Assembly (NCBI GenBank): GCA_964373165.1
Contig: CAYJTF010000011.1
Location: 1 to 22,885, forward strand
Direction: 5' to 3'
Length of the DNA stretch: 22,885 nucleotides
Source: JAGVVZ01 sp964373165
GTDB lineage: Archaea > Aenigmatarchaeota > Aenigmatarchaeia > CG10238-14
Below the pieces are notes generated by a model. The model had not been told where the DNA came from and did no database searches. It was given only the letters and a program-made list of their open reading frames with translations. Shown here piece after piece: positions 21,589 through 22,885 of this stretch. Position numbers and translations under genes: made by a program. Every line of letters begins with the position of its first letter. The first letter of the stretch is position 1.

Positions 21589-22680
21589 ATGAAAAAACTT
21601 GCTTTGCTGTCGGTAATATTTTCCCTGCTTTCAATCTCATCAGCATTAGCCGCGATTCCTTCTGTAATCAACTATCAAGGCAAGCTTACAGACGCAAGTG
21701 ATAATCCTCTTACAGGTTCCTATAACTTCGTCTTTAAAATCTATGATGCTTCAACAGGCGGTACAGCATTGTGGAGCGAGACGCAGAACAATATTGTTGT
21801 GACTAATGGCATATTCACAACAATGCTTGGATCTTCTACAACAATTAATCTTGCATTCGACAACCAATACTGGTTTGAAGTTGCTGTTAATGGAGAGACG
21901 CTGACACCGAGAGTAAAAATGGGAAGCATTGGATATGCATTTAGAGCTAAAGTAGCTGAAAGCCTTACATGTACAGGATGTGTATCTGAGAGCGAATTAG
22001 ATTCTTCTATAGTAGGAGTACCACGTGGAATGACTTTTATGTTCACAACCTCCTGTCCAACTGGCTGGAGAAGAATGACTGAGTGGGATGACGTCTCCAT
22101 ATTGATCCCAGATGACAACTATTCAGGCAGCCTATATGCTTCTGCAACATCAGTAAATACTCTTACAGTTACTTCCAATACTACTTTAACAACAAACGAA
22201 TACAAAGGCTGGAAATTAGAAGTAGTAAGTGGTACAGGTGCAGGAGAGGTATATGAAGTATCAAGCAACACAGCTACTGTCATAACACTTAAATCAAACT
22301 GGGTTACTACGCCTAAGGTATGGAATGATCTGACAGGTGCAGGTCCTTCGCAATTCAAATTATCAAATGGCGAGGATGTGATAAATTTGAATCACGGTCA
22401 TAATAATCACAGGCATGCTGTGGGTGAAGGCAGTAGTGGTGGAGGTTATTGGTCGACATGCACTGAATACAGATATGAAGGAGGCACAACGAATGTCTGT
22501 ACTCATTACACTTGGCAAACAATGTCCATAACAGGAGCGCCTATGACAAGCTTTAATCGTGGCGTAACAGATCTTACTGCACAACCAGACACAGAAATAA
22601 GTGGATCAGGCGGATCAACAGATATGAAATTTGATAACAGGCCAAGGCATGTTAATACAGTATATTGTATGAAACTATAA
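21589..22680 (+). CDS. Secreted tail-fibre-like protein with phage-tail-collar-like C-terminus
   Basis: A 363-residue protein with a Sec signal peptide (residues 1-21, probable cut after ALA). The N-terminal domain (about 23-125) starts IPSVINYQGKLTDASDNPLT and runs through FKIYDASTGGTALWSET to GSIGYAFRAKVAESL, a module found at the start of many secreted bacterial and archaeal repetitive fibre-like proteins. The C-terminal part recalls phage tail collar or fibre-tip domains: CPTGW (156-160), the His-rich NHGHNNHRH (268-276) and NRPRHVNTVYCMKL at the end. It is likely an exported surface adhesin or fibre. GGTGT precedes the ATG. A tandem paralogue follows 15 nt after the stop. Role is inferred; no phage structural or packaging genes are nearby. 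Confidence 0.7.
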   Translation: MKKLALLSVIFSLLSISSALAAIPSVINYQGKLTDASDNPLTGSYNFVFKIYDASTGGTALWSETQNNIVVTNGIFTTMLGSSTTINLAFDNQYWFEVAVNGETLTPRVKMGSIGYAFRAKVAESLTCTGCVSESELDSSIVGVPRGMTFMFTTSCPTGWRRMTEWDDVSILIPDDNYSGSLYASATSVNTLTVTSNTTLTTNEYKGWKLEVVSGTGAGEVYEVSSNTATVITLKSNWVTTPKVWNDLTGAGPSQFKLSNGEDVINLNHGHNNHRHAVGEGSSGGGYWSTCTEYRYEGGTTNVCTHYTWQTMSITGAPMTSFNRGVTDLTAQPDTEISGSGGSTDMKFDNRPRHVNTVYCMKL

Positions 22681-22695
22681 TTCATGGTGTAAAAA

Positions 22696-22885
22696 ATGGA
22701 AATGAAAAAAATCGCAATAATATCAATATTATTTAGTATGCTTTCATTATCACTATCATTAGCAGCAATACCATCACTGATTAACTATCAAGGTAAACTG
22801 ACAGACCCTAATGATAACCCCTTGACAGGCTCCTATAACTTCGTCTTTAAAATCTATGATGCTTCAACAGGCGGTACAGCATTGT
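22696..22885 (+). CDS. Second secreted tail-fibre-like paralogue, 3' end outside the window
   Basis: The first 63 codons of a gene running off the window. It begins MEMKKIAIISILFSMLSLSL, a signal peptide, and continues AIPSLINYQGKLTDPNDNPL, then YNFVFKIYDASTGGTAL, matching the preceding protein. From 22831 to the window end the DNA is identical over 55 nt to 21718-21772, although the signal-peptide region differs. The ATG at 22696 is preceded by GGTGT, as in the first copy; an ATG two codons later is also possible. The two probably make related surface proteins. Confidence 0.8.
   Translation, partial: MEMKKIAIISILFSMLSLSLSLAAIPSLINYQGKLTDPNDNPLTGSYNFVFKIYDASTGGTAL

Noticed and set aside
21589..22885. 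A prophage ending at the right edge
   Set aside because: Only fibre-like genes with signal peptides are seen. There is no capsid, terminase, portal or integrase gene nearby, so an exported surface protein is more likely.
1..22885. CRISPR array
   Set aside because: No regularly spaced short repeats occur on either strand.

Overview
The window looks like a scaffolded piece of an AT-rich archaeal genome; two 10-N runs mark assembly gaps. The archaeal signals are an RtcB RNA ligase plus archease, an AlaX trans-editing enzyme, an S26e-like ribosomal protein, an F420-dependent NADP reductase, a TadA/TadC-type pilus locus with KGISPL class III pilins, and TATA-like elements about 26-29 nt upstream of several start codons (leaderless transcription). 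Tight packing and overlapping convergent genes would fit a small-genome lineage such as DPANN, but lineage is inference.

Layout. 1-3690: a 5'-truncated endonuclease IV-like gene, a 2-hydroxyacid dehydrogenase homologue with a degenerate active site, then on the minus strand PrxQ, archease and a small unknown gene, and AlaX. 3691-6880: a minus-strand operon (lipoate-ligase-like protein, CobW-type G3E GTPase, PduO-type cobalamin adenosyltransferase) divergent from a second lipoate-ligase-like gene, followed by an assembly gap. 6985-10585: an fno-rtcB operon. 10658-16696: Nudix protein, S26e-like protein, and a type IV pilus locus (ATPase, two membrane platform proteins, two pilins on the opposite strand, one pilin-like protein). 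16734-21471: an island of four toxin-antitoxin-like modules (VapBC, HEPN-MNT, AbiEi/NTase, HTH-MNT/HEPN). 21589-22885: two tandem secreted tail-fibre-like paralogues, the second running off the window.

The most striking feature is rtcB, which is interrupted twice. A 32-nt insertion at 9643-9674 breaks the reading frame inside the invariant DGH-GYGFPIGG motif. It folds as a bulge-helix-bulge (BHB): a 4-bp GGUC/GACC central helix with 3-nt bulges on both sides. Cutting at the standard bulge positions removes exactly 32 nt, restores the frame and gives the family-like motif MPDGHSGYGFPIGG. Further downstream, a 469-residue LAGLIDADG intein interrupts the protein next to another active-site histidine. 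Because RtcB is the ligase that seals BHB exons in archaea, its own mRNA appears to need RtcB activity for maturation, and the protein then needs self-splicing. Archease, the RtcB cofactor, is encoded about 7 kb away. This suggests a self-dependent or autoregulated RNA-ligase circuit.
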